A stretch of 64,000 bases of DNA, taken from Leptospira kemamanensis. Its GTDB lineage: Bacteria > Spirochaetota > Leptospiria > Leptospirales > Leptospiraceae. Positions 1 through 10,360 of the stretch are shown piece after piece. Position 1 is the first letter of the stretch; the number at the start of each line of letters is the position of its first letter. The notes below the pieces were generated by a model that made no database searches, had not been told where the DNA came from, and saw only the letters and a program-made list of their open reading frames with translations. Both the position numbers and the translations under genes were made by a program. The stretch lies in contig NZ_RQGG01000032.1 in NCBI RefSeq assembly GCF_004769665.1, positions 372,001 through 436,000 of the forward strand. Reading direction: 5' to 3'.

Positions 1-718
1 AGGAAATGTAACTGTTAACAATGATAGTAAAAATTGGCACCAAATTGCATTACAAGGCCCCAAAGCAGATGAAATCTTGACAAAATATTTAGGAAAAGAT
101 TTATCTTCGATACTTTATTATCATTTTGCAGAAGTGAATTGGAAAGGAGAGACCATCATTGTGTCTCGCACTGGTTATACGGGCGAAGATGGTTTTGAAA
201 TTTATACATCAAACACATTAGGTGTATCTCTTTGGAAAGAGTTATTAGAAATTGGAAAACCATTTGGACTCGTTGCCGTTGGTCTTGGTGCACGAGACAC
301 ACTTCGTTTAGAAGCAAAATATCCACTGTATGGACATGAACTGAACGCAGAATGGACACCGGTGGAATCCGGAATCGGTTTCATCGTAAAAGAAAAATCG
401 AAACCTTACCTTGGCTACGATCGTATCATCGCAGATAAAAAAAATGGCCCTAAATCCAAAGTGGTGGGCATTCGCCTCATGGAACCAGGTGTTTTACGAG
501 AAAATTTCCCCATTTTCTCCGGAGAAGGGAAAGAAATTGGGAAATCTACCTCAGGAACCCACTCTCCCAGCCGGAAGGAATCCCTAGGACTTGCCATTCT
601 GCAAACCGAATTCGCAAAAAACCAAACGGAAGTATTTGTGGAGATTCGTGGGCAGAAGAAATTGGCTAAAGTAGAGACTGGTGCCTTCATCCAAGGCAGT
701 GTCCGAAACAATCGCTAA
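1..718 (+). CDS. gcvT: Aminomethyltransferase, glycine cleavage T protein (5' end outside window)
   Basis: T protein takes the methylamine group from lipoyl-GcvH and makes 5,10-methylene-THF plus ammonia in the cytoplasmic glycine cleavage system. The reading frame is open from base 2, so the start lies upstream; 238 residues are visible. Seen: ALQGPKA near the visible start, the [12 protein letters not shown] folate-site motif, [12 protein letters not shown], and the C-terminal barrel with [14 protein letters not shown]. The stop is 24 bases before gcvH, and gcvP follows, which fixes the assignment. Any glycine riboswitch or promoter would be upstream and cannot be seen. Confidence 0.97.
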   Translation, partial: GNVTVNNDSKNWHQIALQGPKADEILTKYLGKDLSSILYYHFAEVNWKGETIIVSRTGYTGEDGFEIYTSNTLGVSLWKELLEIGKPFGLVAVGLGARDTLRLEAKYPLYGHELNAEWTPVESGIGFIVKEKSKPYLGYDRIIADKKNGPKSKVVGIRLMEPGVLRENFPIFSGEGKEIGKSTSGTHSPSRKESLGLAILQTEFAKNQTEVFVEIRGQKKLAKVETGAFIQGSVRNNR

Positions 719-742
719 ACCAAAGATGTAAGGAAAAAAACC

Positions 743-1135
743 ATGGCAGACACACAAGCAAAAGACGGTTATTATTATACTGAAAAACATGAATGGGTGA
801 AGGTAGAGGGTGATGTAGCTCTTGTTGGAATCACTGACTTCGCACAAAATGCATTAGGTGACATTGTTTTCATCGACCTTCCAAAACCTGGAAAACAAAT
901 CAAAGCAAAAGATAGCCTTGGAACAATTGAATCTGTGAAAGCAGCAGAAGATTTGTATTCTCCAATCTCTGGTGAGGTAGTGGAAACCAATGCATCTCTC
1001 GGTTCCAATCCACAATCAGTGAATGCAGAACCTTTTGATACTTGGATGGTAAAATTAAAAAACATCCAAACTTCTGAGCTTGGAGGCCTACTCTCCGCTG
1101 CTCAATACAAAGAATACGTTTCCAAATTGGATTAA
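743..1135 (+). CDS. gcvH: Glycine cleavage system H protein
   Basis: Lipoyl carrier protein that shuttles the aminomethyl intermediate between GcvP, GcvT and the L protein. The 130 residues match the usual family length. The lipoylation motif is [12 protein letters not shown], with Lys66 as the expected lipoate site. HEWV near residue 16 and the conserved C-terminal segment ([10 protein letters not shown]) also fit. The ATG follows AAGGAAAAAAACC, a reasonable ribosome site. It lies between gcvT and gcvP on the same strand, evidently co-transcribed. Confidence 0.98.
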   Translation: MADTQAKDGYYYTEKHEWVKVEGDVALVGITDFAQNALGDIVFIDLPKPGKQIKAKDSLGTIESVKAAEDLYSPISGEVVETNASLGSNPQSVNAEPFDTWMVKLKNIQTSELGGLLSAAQYKEYVSKLD

Positions 1136-1151
1136 TAGGAGTTATTTTCAA

Positions 1152-4070
1152 GTGAGTTCCGTAAAACCTTCATCGCCCATCCATTCCCCATACGAAGAAA
1201 CATTAGAACCAAGTGACACTTTCTTACGCCGTCATGTTGGTGTGACAGAGGATACTGTTTCTGAAATGCTTTCTACCATTGGTTACAAGGAATTGGATGA
1301 TCTGATCAATGATGCCGTACCGGAAAACATTCGGTTGCGTAAGGAACTCAATTTACCAAAACCCCTTGGTGAATATGCCCTACAAAAAGAATTAAAGAAG
1401 ATTGTTTCGAAAAACAAAATCTATAGATCATATTTGGGACTTGGGTATTATTCTTGTATCACTCCACCCGTGATCCAAAGAAACATTTTAGAAAATCCAG
1501 GTTGGTACACGGCTTATACACCTTACCAAGCAGAAATTGCACAAGGTCGTATGGAAGCACTCATCAACTTCCAAACCATGATCACTGATCTCACTGGAAT
1601 GGAAATTGCGAATGCATCCCTTCTCGATGAAGGAACTGCTGCGGCAGAAGCAATGAATATGTTGTTTTCTTTAAAAGAAGACAGCCAAGGAAAATCTTTC
1701 TTTGTTTCCCAATCCGTTCACCCTCAAACCTTAGATGTGATTCGTACCCGCGCAATTCCACTCGGAATCAACATTGTTGTTGGTTCTTTTAAAAAGATGG
1801 TTCCTTCCAATGATTTTTTTGGAGCGATTGTCCAATACCCATCTACTGATGGAACCATTTATGATTTTAGCGAATTCATCGAAAGCCTACACAAAGTAGG
1901 TGCGAAAACGGTTGTGGCTGCGGATCTCTTAGCACTCACCATTTTAAAATCACCAGGCGAAATGAATGCAGACGTCGTTGTAGGAACCACACAACGTTTT
2001 GGATTGCCACTTGGTTTTGGTGGACCTCATGCCGGATACTTTGCAACCAAAGAAGAATACAAACGTAATATGCCAGGCCGCCTCATTGGTGTTTCGAAAG
2101 ATTCCCAAGGAAAACCGGGATACCGTCTCAGTTTACAAACACGGGAACAACACATTCGCCGAGACAAAGCAACCTCTAACATTTGTACGGCGCAGGTATT
2201 ACTCGCAGTACTCTCATCCATGTATGCAGTGTACCATGGTCCCAAAGGACTCAAACAAATTGCATCGCGTGTCCATAGAATGACAACGATACTCGCTACT
2301 GGACTCGAAAAGTTAGGATACAAAGTGATTTCACAACCTTACTTTGATACGATTCGAGTGGAACTTTCTAAAATTTCTTCCGCAGAAATCATTCATTATG
2401 CAGAAGAAAAAGAAATCAACCTAAGACAAGTATCTGGTCACGTGATCAGCATTTCTTTAGATGAAACAACAAACATAAAAGACATCAAAGACCTACTCGA
2501 AGTCTTTAATGAAAACAAAGCACTTCATTTTCCTTTGGAAGACTTAACAAGCAAAGAAGAATGGAAAATTCCAGAACTACTTGAAAGAAAGTCATCTTAT
2601 TTAACTCACCCAGTATTCAATAGTTTCCACACAGAAACCGAGATGTTACGTTACATTCGTAGACTCGAAGCAAAGGATTTATCCTTAACTACGTCAATGA
2701 TTGCACTTGGTTCTTGCACAATGAAACTCAATGCATCAACAGAGATGTATCCTGTTACTTGGCCAGAACTCTCGAACATCCATCCTTTTGTTCCAGAAAA
2801 CCAAACAGAAGGATACCGCACACTGTTTAGCCAATTGGAAAAATGGTTATGTGAGATCACTGGTTTTTCTGAAGTATCTCTCCAACCAAACGCTGGTTCG
2901 CAAGGAGAGTATGCGGGATTACTGGCGATTCGGAACTTCCACCAAAGCCGTAACGATATGCACCGAGACATTTGTCTCATTCCCATCTCAGCTCACGGTA
3001 CAAACCCTGCATCAGCAGTGATGGCAGGTTTCAAAGTAGTTCCTGTTAACTGTGATATCAATGGAAACATTGATGTAGACGATCTCAAGAAAAAAGCATC
3101 AGAATACAAAGACAAGTTAGGTGCCCTTATGGTAACCTACCCTTCTACCCATGGTGTTTTTGAAGCATCCATCAAAGAAATTTGCCAAACCATTCACGAC
3201 AATGGTGGGCAAGTCTATATGGATGGTGCCAATATGAACGCACAAGTGGGATTAACACGACCTGGTGATATTGGTGCCGATGTTTGCCATTTAAACTTAC
3301 ACAAAACATTCTGTATCCCACACGGTGGTGGTGGTCCAGGTGTAGGACCAATTGGTGTGGCAGAACACCTTGCTCCTTTTTTACCAGGACATAGTCTTGT
3401 CGAAAATGGATCGAATAACAGCCAGTGGGCAGTATCTGCAGCACCTTGGGGATCAGCATCCATCATTGTGATCTCTTGGGCTTACATTGCGATGTTAGGT
3501 TTTAAAGGTCTTCGTTATGCGACAAAAATTGCCATCCTCAATGCCAATTATATCGCAAAGAAACTAGAGTCTGCTTTTCCTGTGTTATACAAAGGAAACA
3601 AGGGACTTGTGGCTCACGAATGTATTCTCGATATGCGTGGATTCAAAAAAACCAGTGGAATCGAAGTGGAAGACATCGCCAAACGATTGATTGACTATGG
3701 ATTTCACTCACCTACTATGTCCTTTCCAGTTCCTGGAACTCTCATGGTCGAACCAACAGAATCAGAATCCAAAGAAGAGTTGGACCGATTCATTGATTCC
3801 ATGTTATCGATTGCTCAGGAAATCAAAGACATTGAGTCAGGTGTTCTTTCCAAAGATGATAACCCTCTGAAGAATTCTCCGCACACAGCAGACATGGTCA
3901 TCAGTGATGCTTGGAATCATGCATATCCAAGAGAACGCGCTGCTTATCCTCTTCCTTGGCTTCGTTCTAGAAAATTTTGGCCAAGTGTAGGACGTGTGGA
4001 CAATGTGTACGGAGATAGGAACTTGGTTTGTTCTTGTATTCCGATGGAAAACTACGCCGTATCCCAATAA
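1152..4070 (+). CDS. gcvP: Glycine dehydrogenase (decarboxylating), P protein
   Basis: PLP enzyme that decarboxylates glycine and loads the aminomethyl group on GcvH. The single chain of about 972 residues carries both halves that are split as GcvPA/GcvPB in some bacteria. The C-terminal half has the PLP-lysine motif [17 protein letters not shown] (Lys718). The frame is open upstream into gcvH from base 1080, but I choose GTG 1152 because AGGAG (1137-1141) sits about ten bases before it and conserved sequence (FLRRHVG) begins shortly after. It starts 16 bases after the gcvH stop. No frameshift is visible. Confidence 0.97.
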   Translation: MSSVKPSSPIHSPYEETLEPSDTFLRRHVGVTEDTVSEMLSTIGYKELDDLINDAVPENIRLRKELNLPKPLGEYALQKELKKIVSKNKIYRSYLGLGYYSCITPPVIQRNILENPGWYTAYTPYQAEIAQGRMEALINFQTMITDLTGMEIANASLLDEGTAAAEAMNMLFSLKEDSQGKSFFVSQSVHPQTLDVIRTRAIPLGINIVVGSFKKMVPSNDFFGAIVQYPSTDGTIYDFSEFIESLHKVGAKTVVAADLLALTILKSPGEMNADVVVGTTQRFGLPLGFGGPHAGYFATKEEYKRNMPGRLIGVSKDSQGKPGYRLSLQTREQHIRRDKATSNICTAQVLLAVLSSMYAVYHGPKGLKQIASRVHRMTTILATGLEKLGYKVISQPYFDTIRVELSKISSAEIIHYAEEKEINLRQVSGHVISISLDETTNIKDIKDLLEVFNENKALHFPLEDLTSKEEWKIPELLERKSSYLTHPVFNSFHTETEMLRYIRRLEAKDLSLTTSMIALGSCTMKLNASTEMYPVTWPELSNIHPFVPENQTEGYRTLFSQLEKWLCEITGFSEVSLQPNAGSQGEYAGLLAIRNFHQSRNDMHRDICLIPISAHGTNPASAVMAGFKVVPVNCDINGNIDVDDLKKKASEYKDKLGALMVTYPSTHGVFEASIKEICQTIHDNGGQVYMDGANMNAQVGLTRPGDIGADVCHLNLHKTFCIPHGGGGPGVGPIGVAEHLAPFLPGHSLVENGSNNSQWAVSAAPWGSASIIVISWAYIAMLGFKGLRYATKIAILNANYIAKKLESAFPVLYKGNKGLVAHECILDMRGFKKTSGIEVEDIAKRLIDYGFHSPTMSFPVPGTLMVEPTESESKEELDRFIDSMLSIAQEIKDIESGVLSKDDNPLKNSPHTADMVISDAWNHAYPRERAAYPLPWLRSRKFWPSVGRVDNVYGDRNLVCSCIPMENYAVSQ

Positions 4071-4082
4071 GCAAACTAACTC

Positions 4083-4409
4083 ATGTTTTACGAAAAACAT
4101 ATTTTTGTTTGTGAAAACCAAAGGGCACCCGGTGAACGGGTGTCTTGTGGGAGCCAAGGTTCCATCGAACTTCTCAAACTCTTAAAACAAAAAGCCGCCA
4201 AAGCTGGAATTGAATATAAGTTTCGTGTTCAAAAATCGGGATGTCTCGATCGTTGTGAACTTGGTCCGATCCAAGTATCCTACCCCGAAGGCAAATGGTT
4301 TGCGATGAAATCAGAAGCAGACGTTGATACCATTTTAGAATTCTACCTAAAGACCGACCAACCAGAGAAATACAAACACCTCATCGTCGCTGACGATACC
4401 GTTTCCTAA
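4083..4409 (+). CDS. Thioredoxin-like [2Fe-2S] ferredoxin family protein
   Basis: Small (108 residues) soluble protein with four cysteines spaced as in thioredoxin-fold [2Fe-2S] ferredoxins: Cys10, Cys22, then Cys54 and Cys58 in SGCLDRCELGP. The family carries electrons or acts as a NuoE-like module; the partner here is unknown. It begins 12 bases after the gcvP stop on the same strand, so it is probably read through from the gcv operon. There is no signal peptide. A role beside glycine cleavage is not established and may be simple co-transcription. Confidence 0.85.
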   Translation: MFYEKHIFVCENQRAPGERVSCGSQGSIELLKLLKQKAAKAGIEYKFRVQKSGCLDRCELGPIQVSYPEGKWFAMKSEADVDTILEFYLKTDQPEKYKHLIVADDTVS

Positions 4410-4510
4410 AACCCGAACCAAACGCACGCTGAACACGAACTTTTCTTCAAAATTTTTTTGAGCAGAGACGGGAGTTCTAGCGTTTTCAGAGGACTTGTGA
4501 TAGGTTGGCG

Positions 4511-4595
4511 TCAATGGGTGGCGGGTGGATAACCCCACCCATTGATCAGGGCGGGGAGAGTGTACCCACAAAATTCCCACTCCCTCTCCTTTTTT
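4511..4595 (+). terminator. Two stem-loops with a T tract after the gcv-ferredoxin genes
   Basis: The 229-base gap 4410-4638 holds a perfect 11-bp inverted repeat, TCAATGGGTGG at 4511-4521 and CCACCCATTGA at 4535-4545. A weaker GGAGAG/CTCTCC stem follows (about 4555-4589), ending in six T (4590-4595). The second element resembles a Rho-independent terminator for the upstream operon. The first has no T tract and could be a second structural element. Nothing else was recognised in the gap. Confidence 0.55.
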
Positions 4596-4638
4596 CCCAC
4601 TTGACCAAATCTCCCACTCCGATCCAATTCCTCCACTT

Positions 4639-5514
4639 ATGAAAAAAATTTCCCGAATCCTCCTTATCTTTTTTGTAACGGTGATTCTACTTTTCTCATT
4701 GTTTCTCGGCTTTATTTACATGATGAGCAACAATCGAATGGAAAACACGTACACTGTGAAACCAACCCCAATTCCCAAGTTTGTTTCCGCTTCTGACCTT
4801 TTGGAAGGGAAACGTCTCTACCAATCCAGGGGTTGTGGTGATTGCCATGATGTCGATGGAAGTGGTAAAACCTTTATCAACGACCCAGCGATTGGAACGA
4901 TTTCAGGTGCTAACCTAACAGCAGGTAAAGGTGGAATATTACTCGATCGAAGTGATGAAGAATTGGCCATCGCCATTCGACATGGAGTTGGGAAAAATGG
5001 TAGAGCACTTATTTTTATGCCATCCACAGATTTCCAAGGGATGACCAACGAAGATGTTGGAAAATTGATCGCTTACCTTCGTTCCTCACCTGCTGTGAAC
5101 AAAGAACAAGGGGAAATCAAACCAGGCCCATTAGGAAGATTTTTATTTGTCATCGGAGAAATTCCAATATGGGTTTCAGCAGAACAAATCAATCATGAAG
5201 TTACACATTTAGAAAATTTAAAACCTACAGTTTCGTTAGAATATGGAAAGTATGTAGCAGCAACTTGCACGGGATGCCATGGAATGAAGTTGGTTGGCGG
5301 ACCTATCCAAGGGGCACCACCTGAATGGCCACCTGCACAAAACATTACAAAGGTGGGTTTATCTCATTACAATGAAGTCAGTTTTATCCAATCCATCCGA
5401 ACCGGGAAACGTCCAGATGGATCGGAGATCCGGTTTCCAATGCCTTGGCAAAGTTTGGCAATACTTACCGACATAGAACTCAAAGCACTTTGGTTGTATT
5501 TACAATCAATTTAA
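4639..5514 (+). CDS. Membrane-anchored dihaem cytochrome c
   Basis: Electron-transfer protein on the outer face of the inner membrane. A hydrophobic anchor spans about residues 6-28. Two c-type domains follow, each with a haem motif: CGDCH at 66-70 and CTGCH at 210-214. Candidate axial methionines lie in IFMPST (about 127) and FPMPWQ (about 268). The layout resembles the small cytochrome subunits that accompany dehydrogenases or oxidases, but no such partner is adjacent. It stands alone between a terminator-like region and a convergent gene. The electron donor and acceptor are unknown. Confidence 0.88.
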   Translation: MKKISRILLIFFVTVILLFSLFLGFIYMMSNNRMENTYTVKPTPIPKFVSASDLLEGKRLYQSRGCGDCHDVDGSGKTFINDPAIGTISGANLTAGKGGILLDRSDEELAIAIRHGVGKNGRALIFMPSTDFQGMTNEDVGKLIAYLRSSPAVNKEQGEIKPGPLGRFLFVIGEIPIWVSAEQINHEVTHLENLKPTVSLEYGKYVAATCTGCHGMKLVGGPIQGAPPEWPPAQNITKVGLSHYNEVSFIQSIRTGKRPDGSEIRFPMPWQSLAILTDIELKALWLYLQSI

Positions 5515-5531
5515 TCGAAACGACACATAAC

Positions 5532-5561
5532 CTAATCCTCGTTGTAAAATGAGATGATTAG
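5532..5561. terminator. Possible weak bidirectional stem-loop between convergent genes
   Basis: CTAATCCTC (5532-5540) can pair with GAG..GATTAG (5551-5561) with a two-base bulge, in the 53-base gap between the convergent cytochrome and protease genes. The stem is AT-rich and lacks a strong T run, so terminator function is only a suggestion. Confidence 0.25.
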
Positions 5562-5567
5562 ATTAAA

Positions 5568-8021
5568 TTAGTTTTCCTTTTCAAAACTCAGTTCCACTCC
5601 ATTTTCAATTTCTTTAATGGATTGGAACTGAACAATTGAATTCCCATCCAATACATTGGAAAGTTCCAAACTAAAACCTTTCGTTTTAATCATCTTACTA
5701 CCAGGTGTCCAAGACCCAGTAAATTGTTTTATTTCCTCATCATTTAACTTTAATTTTGCGACGAAGTCTTGTCCATTCCCAGAAACATCCATACGCAAAT
5801 TTTGTGGACCAAGTTTTGGATTCCAATACATAGAAGACCATGAACCCGTGAACTGAGAAGGTAATTCTTCCAATGACATTGCCCTTTTTTTCACAACTGT
5901 TTTTGGTTCATTCCAAAATACAGAAACGAAGTTGGAATCTTTTGATTCAGAACCAAACTCTGATTTAGAACGAACAGAATACAAAAAGAGATCTCCTGAT
6001 TTCCCAGGAAACACTTCAGAAAAGTTAGTTTTTTTGCCATCTACATTTGTCACAAATTCTAACTTACCTGGTTTACCATTCAGGATAGGTTTTCGATAGA
6101 TATAGTATTCAAAACTATCTTTCACCGCCTCCCATTTTAAGGTTACCATTTTGTCTTTACCTACTGGATTTGAATTCAATTGTTTTGGCGCGGCAAGTGT
6201 GACTCCACCCGCACGTTTCGTCAATCCAGGGCCTGTTTTTCCAAAGGCAACTTCACTTGGCTCCGCATAACCTAAGTCATTTGCTGCAATTACGGTATAA
6301 ATAAACGATTTTCCATTTTGAATGGTTGTATCTGCATCCGTATAAGATGTACCAGAAACTTCAAATTGGCCTGATGGTTCCGCATTTTCATCAAATCGAA
6401 ATAAATAATAGTTTTTGGCACCAGGAGCAGCTTTCCAACTCAATTGAATTTTATTAGCATAATCTCCGTTTGTTGCAGATAAAGAACTCACTTGGTTAGG
6501 TAATAAAGATTGGTTGGCAACCTCAACAGAAATGGAATCACTCCAATCAGAAGTCAGTTTAGAATTCAATACTGCGTTTACACGGTAATAGTTTACTTCT
6601 CCTGACTTTGCAGAGTTATCGACGTAGTCAGGTGTTTTACTTGTACCAATGGTTTTCCACTTAAAAGATGAATCTGCTTTGGCGATATTATAGTTTGCTA
6701 CACCATCAATCTCCGACCATGCCAACTGAACACTCGTAGAACTTCCATTGGAAAACACAACTCCACTGAGTCCAACCACTTGTGTTAAATTTCCATCCTC
6801 AGGAGGTTCCGAAGAAGTAAAACCTTGCACTTCCATAGAAGCAAGCGAAACTTCTTCTGTCCCAATTGCCAAAATTCTATACGCATAAGTTGTGTTTGGT
6901 GATACAGAGACATCTGTAAAACTTGGTTTGTCTGAATATGCCAAATCAAAAAAGTCAGCCTCTTCCTTTCTTTGGATCAGATAAGCAACGGCTGAATCTT
7001 GGTGGTTCCAAGTGAGTAAAATTTTATCATCAAAATCTCCTTTGGAAACTTTGATTTCAGAAGGTGCAAGAAGTGGTTTTTTAGTTGGGTTTACACTCAC
7101 TGTTGGAGTTGGAGTATTTTGTGGTGCAGGCTCATCAATGATCGCATACGTTTCTTGGCCAACTTTAGCCAAGATGGAATAGGAAACCCAACCATATCCT
7201 TTGTCTCCCCAATTGGTTCCCCAAGAATTTTGAAGTTTAAATGCTCCTTTTTTCCCTGATTTAGACTTTTTGTTATCATCGTATCCAACAATCGTCATAG
7301 CGTGACCACCATAACTTTGGCCACCATTTGCATCGTAAACAGCAGAACCTTTTAATTTATAAAAAGCATCATCAATGATCATACCCACCATAACAACGTT
7401 TTTACCTGCTAACACGCGCTTAATTTCATCAGGATTTTTATAATTCAACCGAGAAAATGATTTAATTTTATATTTAAGAGCTTCTTGTTTGGATTCCTTT
7501 GAAGGTTGTGACAAATAATCTTTGTCGGTGTATGGCATACTACTCCATGGAGCAACACCATTTGATTTTAAGAACTCCATGGTTTTGTAATAATACAATC
7601 CTTTGTCTTCTCCGCCATTTTGTTGGTTATAAATAAATGCTGGAGAAAATACAAAATTACCTTTTCCACCTGCAAATGGAGGGTCGTATTCGGTGCTTTG
7701 TCCTTTGCTTTTTAATAAGTAGGATTTGATCGCATAACCAGTTGCCCATGCAACACAACTATTTTGTCTACCTTGGTTTCCAACAGGTGGCATTTGTGCT
7801 GATAAATCGATGGAAGAAGGTAAATCTTCAAAAGAATTAAAATCACGTTTGAGTGGAATTGTATCTTGAACTTCCTTGGGACTAGGAATATAACCACAAG
7901 AAAAAGTACCTGGTTTACATCCAGGGGAACGTACACTGCTTGGGTCAAATTCTTCTGCAACAATTGTATTGAAAGAAAACAATACAATTCCGAGGATCAT
8001 CATTTTTATTTTTAGGTTCAT
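5568..8021 (-). CDS. Exported papain-like (C1A) cysteine protease with fibronectin III repeats
   Basis: Predicted secreted or surface cysteine protease of about 817 residues. The signal peptide covers about 1-22 (ends TIVAEE). The peptidase domain, about 60-295, has a full catalytic set: Gln83 and Cys89 in GNQGRQNSCVAWA, His240 in SYGGHAMTIVGY, Asn265 in LQNSWGTNWGDKGYGW. About four fibronectin-III-like modules follow (roughly 318-730), then a C-terminal domain of unknown type. I chose ATG 8021 because it overlaps the upstream gene's TGA as ATGA and has AAAGGATG upstream; a longer frame to 8069 is less likely. Substrate unknown; adhesion or matrix degradation is only a guess. Confidence 0.9.
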   Translation of the reverse strand: MNLKIKMMILGIVLFSFNTIVAEEFDPSSVRSPGCKPGTFSCGYIPSPKEVQDTIPLKRDFNSFEDLPSSIDLSAQMPPVGNQGRQNSCVAWATGYAIKSYLLKSKGQSTEYDPPFAGGKGNFVFSPAFIYNQQNGGEDKGLYYYKTMEFLKSNGVAPWSSMPYTDKDYLSQPSKESKQEALKYKIKSFSRLNYKNPDEIKRVLAGKNVVMVGMIIDDAFYKLKGSAVYDANGGQSYGGHAMTIVGYDDNKKSKSGKKGAFKLQNSWGTNWGDKGYGWVSYSILAKVGQETYAIIDEPAPQNTPTPTVSVNPTKKPLLAPSEIKVSKGDFDDKILLTWNHQDSAVAYLIQRKEEADFFDLAYSDKPSFTDVSVSPNTTYAYRILAIGTEEVSLASMEVQGFTSSEPPEDGNLTQVVGLSGVVFSNGSSTSVQLAWSEIDGVANYNIAKADSSFKWKTIGTSKTPDYVDNSAKSGEVNYYRVNAVLNSKLTSDWSDSISVEVANQSLLPNQVSSLSATNGDYANKIQLSWKAAPGAKNYYLFRFDENAEPSGQFEVSGTSYTDADTTIQNGKSFIYTVIAANDLGYAEPSEVAFGKTGPGLTKRAGGVTLAAPKQLNSNPVGKDKMVTLKWEAVKDSFEYYIYRKPILNGKPGKLEFVTNVDGKKTNFSEVFPGKSGDLFLYSVRSKSEFGSESKDSNFVSVFWNEPKTVVKKRAMSLEELPSQFTGSWSSMYWNPKLGPQNLRMDVSGNGQDFVAKLKLNDEEIKQFTGSWTPGSKMIKTKGFSLELSNVLDGNSIVQFQSIKEIENGVELSFEKEN

Positions 8022-8551
8022 GGTTTCATCCTTTCTATAAACTTTATAATGTCTTTTTTTGGTTTCCAATTCGGTTCGTTTATTTCCTCTAAACGATAAT
8101 AAAACTTTGATTTGGTGGAACCAAATCGAAACTGCACAAAATTATAACTAATTCCAGTCATTTGTTCTTCCGGTAATGTTTCGAATGGAAATTTTTGAAT
8201 CCCTTTCGATAACAATCCTTTCATCCATGTTTCATATTTGGATGCAGAAATCTCTTTTGTCTCCTCGACTAGGAGTTTTCCTTTTTTGATGATCTTACGT
8301 GTTAAAAATATTTTTTTGGAGTCTGCAAAGAGATGATATGTTTTTGCATACCGGTATTCTGGTGCCACGGCTCCTGAACTTTCTTCCCAAACTAAATCCA
8401 TTGGTTTCCAATTGCCCTTATGGTTTTTCAGATTCGTTTTTGCTTCCAACTCTCCTACCAAGGTGAACCCAATGGACAAAGAGAGAAATATCTTTACAAG
8501 GAATCCCAAAGTGGATCGATTCCATCTTGTTTTGTAGAGAAAACAAGACAT
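8018..8551 (-). CDS. Small exported protein of unknown function, coupled to the papain-like protease
   Basis: Predicted 177-residue protein with a basic N-terminus and a hydrophobic stretch (about 17-34) ending GELEA, consistent with a signal peptide. The mature part is rich in Lys, Tyr and Trp and shows no recognised domain. Its stop codon overlaps the start of the protease gene (ATGA), so the two are translationally coupled. That suggests joint work, for example as chaperone, inhibitor or pro-factor, but no sequence feature proves any of these. Confidence 0.7.
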   Translation of the reverse strand: MSCFLYKTRWNRSTLGFLVKIFLSLSIGFTLVGELEAKTNLKNHKGNWKPMDLVWEESSGAVAPEYRYAKTYHLFADSKKIFLTRKIIKKGKLLVEETKEISASKYETWMKGLLSKGIQKFPFETLPEEQMTGISYNFVQFRFGSTKSKFYYRLEEINEPNWKPKKDIIKFIERMKP

Positions 8552-8622
8552 TTTTTTAAGAATAACGCTGTTCGAAATTTAGATGGAGAATTCTAAAAAT
8601 CGTTCTAAAAACTAGTATGGAT

Positions 8623-10323
8623 TTAACTACTTCCAATTTCAGATTTGAGCCATTTTTTTTCACCGATGGATTTCTTCATATTTTCAATGAGAGCAACAGA
8701 GATATTGGTATTGAGTTTTACCATGTCTGGGTCTTGGGCAACTAGGATCATCTCATCAATCAAATAATCAATTAAGTTCTCAATAGACTTACGTCCAGAG
8801 GGATCAGTGGCCATCGCAACTGTTGCCTGTGAAATCGCAGAATAAATAGTCATACTAATTTGTTTGGTTAGGTTTGCCTGCATATCTTTCGGTAAAAAAG
8901 AAATTGGTTTCATATTCGCTGAAACTCTTTCGGAAACTTCTGTCACTAAGTTTTGGATGAGAGCCTGTAAATTTGGATTTTGAGCGGATTGAGCAATATT
9001 TTTAATCGCTACTTTTTTTAACTCTGCTCGATTTTGGTCGATGGCATTGACAAGTTGATCTAAAGAATTACCCGATCGAACTTCATTTTGTGTTTCTGTT
9101 AAAATTTGAATCGTAACAATATCAGAAATTTCTTCTTTGATGATATTGGAATAATACCTTAATGTTTTACTGATCAAATCATTTCCCAAAATTTTTGTGA
9201 ATTGATTGGTTTGTAACATCAAATAAATTTTATAAACCCGCACCAAACGAAAGAATCGAAACTCTACTACAGGGATGAGTCCAAGTACGTCATACCAATG
9301 ATAAATTGGATATAAAAACCAAGCAATGTAGGTTTTGTTTTTGATCGCCAAAAGCCAACTTAAGGCAAACTCTGCCAAAAAGAAAAAGAGAAATGGTGCA
9401 TCTAACAACAAATAGTTGTTTACTGGACTTCCATCAGAGGAAATGGCTCGATAATAATTAAGCGCAAAATACTCTCTGAAATGAGTATTAAAAAATTCAA
9501 TTTTTTGTTCCAAGGAACGATTTTGATCTCTCCAAAACCAAGCAAAGGCAACCACTGTAGATGGAATTCGATCTCGATTTAAAATTGGATCCAATTCTTG
9601 TCTCAGTTTTAAGTCTCTCGCTTTTGTTTTATGAGTTTGGTATTCATTTTTGATACCAGTTTGTATCTCCAATAAAAATTCAGATTGTCCCGACATAGCA
9701 AAAGGATTGTTTTCCACAATTTCTAACATACGTTTGTCTAATTTTTGGATGATCGACAATATTTCTTTAGATTCATTTGCTTCGATGCTCAATCGATTGA
9801 TAAATGCATACTTTTCCGATAACTCACCAAGTGTTGTGATTTCATCGGTCTCTTCCATGACACTAAAAAATTCATTGATTTGAAACAGAATCTCTTCCAC
9901 TTTTTTTCGCCTCACTTGGATATCTTCCAATTGTAGGGCGGATTCATATGCTTGGTATAACGAATCAAATTTTTCATTTGAAACTTGTGTTTTGAGAGTA
10001 GTTAAGACTTTATAAATTTCTTCTCTTGTATTTTTTCTTTGGTTTTCCCGAAACTCATCATCACGTAATTGGGTTAAATACTTAAGATCATCCACCAAAT
10101 CAGTGTAAGCTGTTGTGGTCCGGTGAGGTTCAATCCCTAAAATGGGTTTGTCATACATAGAAAGGATTTCTGGGAATTTATGAAAATAAAAAGGCCTAAG
10201 ACTTAGATAACTAAGATCAAATATGATAAGAGCCAAGTTTCCCAGGACAACAAACACCATGGCGATGTCCCATAAGAGTGGAATGCCCAATTTGTGTTTT
10301 TTGATTAAATCCCAGGAAATCAT
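8623..10323 (-). CDS. Multi-pass membrane protein with a voltage-sensor-like segment
   Basis: Unrecognised 566-residue protein. One membrane helix lies near residues 18-40. A long charged, helical region (about 70-290) follows, then hydrophobic helices about 300-375 including PFLFFFLAEFALSWLLA and FRFFRLVRVYKIYLML. The latter has arginines at near three-residue spacing like an S4 helix of ion-channel voltage sensors. No pore-filter motif was found, so it is not a clear channel. The C-terminal 190 residues are hydrophilic and probably cytoplasmic. It lies 37 bases downstream of the mutase gene on the same strand and may share its transcript. Confidence 0.6.
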   Translation of the reverse strand: MISWDLIKKHKLGIPLLWDIAMVFVVLGNLALIIFDLSYLSLRPFYFHKFPEILSMYDKPILGIEPHRTTTAYTDLVDDLKYLTQLRDDEFRENQRKNTREEIYKVLTTLKTQVSNEKFDSLYQAYESALQLEDIQVRRKKVEEILFQINEFFSVMEETDEITTLGELSEKYAFINRLSIEANESKEILSIIQKLDKRMLEIVENNPFAMSGQSEFLLEIQTGIKNEYQTHKTKARDLKLRQELDPILNRDRIPSTVVAFAWFWRDQNRSLEQKIEFFNTHFREYFALNYYRAISSDGSPVNNYLLLDAPFLFFFLAEFALSWLLAIKNKTYIAWFLYPIYHWYDVLGLIPVVEFRFFRLVRVYKIYLMLQTNQFTKILGNDLISKTLRYYSNIIKEEISDIVTIQILTETQNEVRSGNSLDQLVNAIDQNRAELKKVAIKNIAQSAQNPNLQALIQNLVTEVSERVSANMKPISFLPKDMQANLTKQISMTIYSAISQATVAMATDPSGRKSIENLIDYLIDEMILVAQDPDMVKLNTNISVALIENMKKSIGEKKWLKSEIGSS

Positions 10324-10360
10324 AACATTACCAAGGGCAGATTGTTTCTACCCCATCCTT

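Noticed and set aside
4511..4545. Mobile REP-like palindrome
   Set aside because: No second copy was noticed in the window, so it is treated as local RNA structure.
4347..4580. Minus-strand 77-codon frame across the ferredoxin 3' end and the gap
   Set aside because: It runs through the inverted repeats, has no ribosome site or recognisable motif, and overlaps a well-supported gene in antisense.
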